From contig NZ_CP139421.1 of the NCBI RefSeq assembly GCF_034119865.1, positions 4,318,501 to 4,382,500 of the forward strand: a stretch of 64,000 nt of DNA, given 5' to 3'. The position numbers were made by a program, and so were the translations under genes. The stretch comes from Algoriphagus sp. NG3. Lineage in GTDB: Bacteria > Bacteroidota > Bacteroidia > Cytophagales > Cyclobacteriaceae. This document shows positions 61,653 through 64,000 of the stretch, in pieces; position 1 is the first letter of the stretch, and the number at the start of each line of letters is the position of its first letter. The notes under the pieces are model-generated. The model was not told the DNA's origin. It made no database searches and was given only the letters and a program-made list of their open reading frames with translations.

Positions 61653-62219
61653 ATGAAAAAGTTATTCACATTGCTTTTAGTTGCGGGGATCGCAACTGGA
61701 GCCTTCGCAAAATCAGAAGGAACAACAGTCTTAATCAGACAAACTGAAACCACTAAGGTGTCCGTATCCTTCAATGAAGCACCACAAGGAACTGTGATCG
61801 TTAAAATCACGGATTCAGAAGATCGCTTGATCTTAAGAGACAGAATCACGAAAACAGAAGCATTTGCAAAGAAATACGACCTTAAAGCTCTTCCTCACGG
61901 AAACTATTCAGTAGAGGTACTTGATGAGTCAGGCGTTTTGAGAACAGCTTCATTCAACAACTATGTTACTGAAACTCCAGCGGTATTCTCTAGAGTATCT
62001 CCAATGGGAGACAACAAATACAGATTGCTTGTAAGCAACCTTGAGGCAAAGGACATTGAAGTATTGATCTATGATGGAGACAAATTGATCCACACTGAAA
62101 AAATCGACAACCCACAGGGTCTTCACAAAATCTACTCCTTTAACAAGGTAAGTGAAGCGGGTATCAACTTCAAAGTAAAAACTGCTTCTGGTTTCGAGAG
62201 CTACGTTACTAGCCTATAA
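61653..62219 (+). CDS. Secreted protein of unknown function with strong promoter
   Basis: This is a 188-residue exported protein (signal LFTLLLVAGIATGAFAK). The mature part appears to have two similar beta-rich halves. The first runs KVSVSFNEAPQGTVIVKITDSEDRLILRD to LPHGNYSVEVLDESG, and the second is PMGDNKYRLLVSNLEAKDIEVLIYDGDKLIHTEKI...EAGINFKVKTASG. Both look like immunoglobulin-like or fibronectin-like modules. I do not recognise a named family, though small proteins of this form occur in the phylum. It has a perfect consensus promoter, a long leader and a strong terminator, and appears monocistronic. The set suggests high expression. Confidence 0.8.
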   Translation: MKKLFTLLLVAGIATGAFAKSEGTTVLIRQTETTKVSVSFNEAPQGTVIVKITDSEDRLILRDRITKTEAFAKKYDLKALPHGNYSVEVLDESGVLRTASFNNYVTETPAVFSRVSPMGDNKYRLLVSNLEAKDIEVLIYDGDKLIHTEKIDNPQGLHKIYSFNKVSEAGINFKVKTASGFESYVTSL

Positions 62220-62245
62220 GCTAAACCAACCATTGAAATTACCTG

Positions 62246-62280
62246 ACCCCGCTTGAGCAATCAAGCGGGGTTTTGTTTTG
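62246..62280 (+). terminator. Terminator of the secreted protein gene
   Basis: CCCCGCTTGA and TCAAGCGGGG form a perfect 10-bp stem with a GCAA tetraloop and a T-rich tail, about 30 bases after the stop. Confidence 0.93.
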
Positions 62281-62796
62281 AGTTTTTATCTATACGCTGC
62301 CGGATAAAACTAACCCCAAAGGGATCAGTCTGGAATCAGTCAAAAAAGTTGGAGGGTGATCAAAACGCTTTACTTTGTAACTGACTTTTGTTTGACCACA
62401 TAGCCACCTTAGCCCTCATAGCTTTCCCAAAGATATTAGAATCTCCATCTGCAGGATTAACCCATAAATCACCGAACGTGCCGTTGGCACTTTTGGTCTA
62501 TTCATTCAGATTTCCCAACCCTGAATTTCGCTTTGCTGCATTCAGGGCAGTTACCTGTGGTGCCTTTGGCACAAATACTCAAATCAACAAAACCTGCAAA
62601 ATAGTTTTCCTTGCCAAAGGCACGGCCTGTAAAGTATTGGTATTGGTGATCAGGCCATAAAATGTAAGTCTAACACAAATACACCAAGCCATCCAACATC
62701 AAAGCTTCAAAACTGGCACTATCATTCCTAAATCACTTAGATGAGCACTAAATTTCATTAAATAGTAGAAGTGGCTAAAATTTTCACTGCCTATTC
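62281..62796. repeat. Intergenic region with GTGCC-N3-GGCAC palindromes
   Basis: The region holds two GTGCC-N3-GGCAC palindromes (62478-62490 and 62560-62572), a related TGCC-AAA-GGCAC (62612-62623) and an inverted repeat CCCTGAAT/ATTCAGGG (62519-62526/62540-62547) between them. It has no credible coding potential. The clustering is like that of the intergenic repeat modules at 11.6 and 13.3 kb. Confidence 0.6.
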
Positions 62797-62827
62797 AAGC
62801 CCAGTTCTGAAGAGCCGGGTTTTTTAT
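62797..62827 (+). terminator. Hairpin with T-run directly before upp
   Basis: AAGCCC (62797-62802) pairs with GGGTTT (62817-62822) with inner GTTCT/AGAGC pairing, then Ts. It ends about 15 bases before the upp ATG. No gene on this strand lies close upstream. A -7-like TATCTTCG at 62830-62837 lies after it and would give an almost leaderless transcript, in which case the hairpin insulates upp from read-through. Confidence 0.5.
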
Positions 62828-62841
62828 TTTATCTTCGCAGC

Positions 62842-63486
62842 ATGTTTGTTCTATCCGAAACACCATCTATTGCAAACCGTTTTCTCAGGGAAATGAGAGA
62901 TATCCATATTCAAAACGACCGGATGCGCTTTCGGAGGAATCTGGAACGGATAGGGGAAATTATGGCTTATGAAATTTCAAAATCCTTTGATTACGTATCA
63001 GAAGAAATAGAAACTCCCCTTGCCTCCACTTTTTCACTTAACCCCGCCTTGCACCCTGTGGTAATCTCGGTAATGAGGGCCTCACTTCCCTTTTACCAGG
63101 GGTTCTTAAACTATCTTGACCAGGCAGATAGTGGATTTATCGGGGCGTTTAGGGATGAGAGCAAAGTAGGAACTATATCAGTACAACTCGGATACCATGC
63201 CAGCCCAACAGTCGAGGGCAGGATTATCATTTTAGCTGACCCAATGCTCGCTACAGGAAAATCTCTCGTGGAGTCTATCCAAACAATCCTTTCTCAAGGA
63301 ACACCCAAGCACATCCACGTGGCTGCCATCATTGCTGCTCCAGAAGGCATTCAATACCTTAAGGACAATGTCAACTGCCCATACTCTTTATGGCTCGGAG
63401 CTATTGATGAGAAATTGAACCACCAATCTTATATCATTCCCGGATTAGGCGATGCAGGGGATCTTGCATTCGGCCCAAAATTATAA
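62842..63486 (+). CDS. upp: Uracil phosphoribosyltransferase
   Basis: This salvage enzyme makes UMP from uracil and PRPP. The 214-residue protein has the family's N-terminal helix (IHIQNDRMRFRRNLERIGEIMAYEIS), VVISVMRASLPFYQGFL, the PRPP loop IIILADPMLATGKSLVESIQ (DPMLATG signature) and the C-terminal uracil-binding IIPGLGDAGDLAFG. Length is normal. The following antiporter gene is only seven bases away, suggesting co-transcription. Hairpin signals are present just before the start. Confidence 0.96.
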   Translation: MFVLSETPSIANRFLREMRDIHIQNDRMRFRRNLERIGEIMAYEISKSFDYVSEEIETPLASTFSLNPALHPVVISVMRASLPFYQGFLNYLDQADSGFIGAFRDESKVGTISVQLGYHASPTVEGRIIILADPMLATGKSLVESIQTILSQGTPKHIHVAAIIAAPEGIQYLKDNVNCPYSLWLGAIDEKLNHQSYIIPGLGDAGDLAFGPKL

Positions 63487-63493
63487 TCAATAC

Positions 63494-64000
63494 ATGCTTC
63501 CTTACCTTCTTTTAATACTTGGCTTGGCCATTCTTCTATATGGGGGAAAAATTCTTGTAGACGGCGCATCTGCGATGGCTGTCAAATTAGGAATGAGTGC
63601 AGGACTTATCGGTATGACAGTAGTCGCATTTGGGACCTCTGCACCTGAACTCTTAGTGAGCGTCAATGCAGCCTTAAAAGGCAATGCTGATATTTCTATT
63701 GGAAATGTAATCGGCTCCAATATCGCCAATATCGCCTTGGTTCTAGGTATAAGTGGGCTATTCTATCCTATTTTGATCAAAAGAAGCCACATCCGTTTCG
63801 ACTATGTAGCCACCTTATTGGTCACCATTCTTTTCTATGGGCTGAGTTACAATGGCCTTATTAGCTTATGGGAAGGAATATTACTTTTCAGTTTATTTAT
63901 TGCCTTTAATATCTATCTTTTCAAAAACCCTGAAGTCGAACTGGTAGATCCATCAGAAGTGGAAGAAGAAATCGAACAGGTCAAAAAACACTCTTGGTTC
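63494..64000 (+). CDS. Calcium/sodium antiporter (CaCA family), 3' truncated by window edge
   Basis: The frame starts at 63494 and stays open to the window end, encoding the first 169 residues of a YrbG-type Ca2+/cation antiporter. The first alpha-repeat is visible: LPYLLLILGLAILLYGGKILVDGASAMAVKLGMS, then GMTVVAFGTSAPELLVSVNAAL with the conserved GTSxPE ion motif and IGNVIGSNIANIALVLG, the second half of the signature. Further hydrophobic segments follow (FDYVATLLVTILFYGLSY, GILLFSLFIAFNIYLF), and an acidic loop (VDPSEVEEEIEQV) begins the central cytoplasmic region. The second repeat lies outside the window. Confidence 0.94.
   Translation, partial: MLPYLLLILGLAILLYGGKILVDGASAMAVKLGMSAGLIGMTVVAFGTSAPELLVSVNAALKGNADISIGNVIGSNIANIALVLGISGLFYPILIKRSHIRFDYVATLLVTILFYGLSYNGLISLWEGILLFSLFIAFNIYLFKNPEVELVDPSEVEEEIEQVKKHSWF

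Overview
The window is chromosomal DNA of a Bacteroidota bacterium. It most resembles the Cytophagales, probably a Cyclobacteriaceae member such as an Algoriphagus relative. The assignment rests on family content (PorT beside ubiE and engB, DUF5606, DUF3810, a DUF4252 pair, SusC-style TonB receptor with a carboxypeptidase-regulatory domain), on a dcw cluster that lacks murF and ddl and ends in a long-linker FtsZ, and on promoters of the Bacteroidota type (TTG, about 19 bases, then TAnnTTTG). The genus is an inference. No phage, plasmid or CRISPR locus is visible.

Layout. 1-10.4 kb: housekeeping genes in short operons (dusB end, EamA exporter, DUF3810 metalloprotease-like protein, NfuA, ThuA, VanX-like dipeptidase, SDR, then porT-ubiE divergent from engB-DUF5606). 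10.4-16.1 kb: TIM-barrel sugar epimerase, rnhA, MarC, class V aminotransferase, aroQ, divergent xerD. 16.2-25.4 kb: secreted and envelope proteins (thioredoxin-like, lipoproteins, a hydrolase-fold/TPR protein lacking the usual serine, a TonB receptor), an SDR with a zinc-ribbon-like insert, and purine nucleoside phosphorylase. 26.0-41.5 kb: the complete minus-strand dcw cluster mraZ-rsmH-ftsL-ftsI-murE-mraY-murD-ftsW-murG-murC-ftsQ-ftsA-ftsZ, mostly with 4-base overlaps, led by a mraZ promoter with four 10-bp-phased GTGGN boxes. 41.9-45.4 kb: CsbD, then a DNA exonuclease/ATP-dependent ligase pair whose stop codon abuts a 285-bp element with terminal inverted repeats and a 6-bp target duplication. 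45.5-48 kb: a BlaI/M56 regulatory pair with three 16-bp operators tiled over its promoter. 48.2-51.1 kb: ene-reductase, NRDE protein, YpdA. 51.3-58.4 kb: a two-lipoprotein locus with a small Cys-containing peptide, a PorE-like OmpA protein and a two-gene heterodisulfide-reductase-like module. 58.5-64 kb: tRNA-Phe, an ECF sigma/membrane partner/two DUF4252 operon, a strongly signalled secreted protein, upp, and the start of a Ca/Na antiporter.

How genes work together. The dcw block makes DAP-type peptidoglycan precursors and the divisome under probable MraZ autoregulation. PorT and the PorE-like protein point to a type IX secretion system. The BlaI/M56 pair is a proteolytic envelope sensor. 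Intergenic spacers carry several short palindromic repeat families. The most unusual items are the BlaI/M56 locus with its 18-residue repeats and phased operators, the MITE-like element at the ligase stop codon, two enzyme-fold proteins lacking key catalytic residues, and the peptide/lipoprotein locus at 51.4-53.3 kb.
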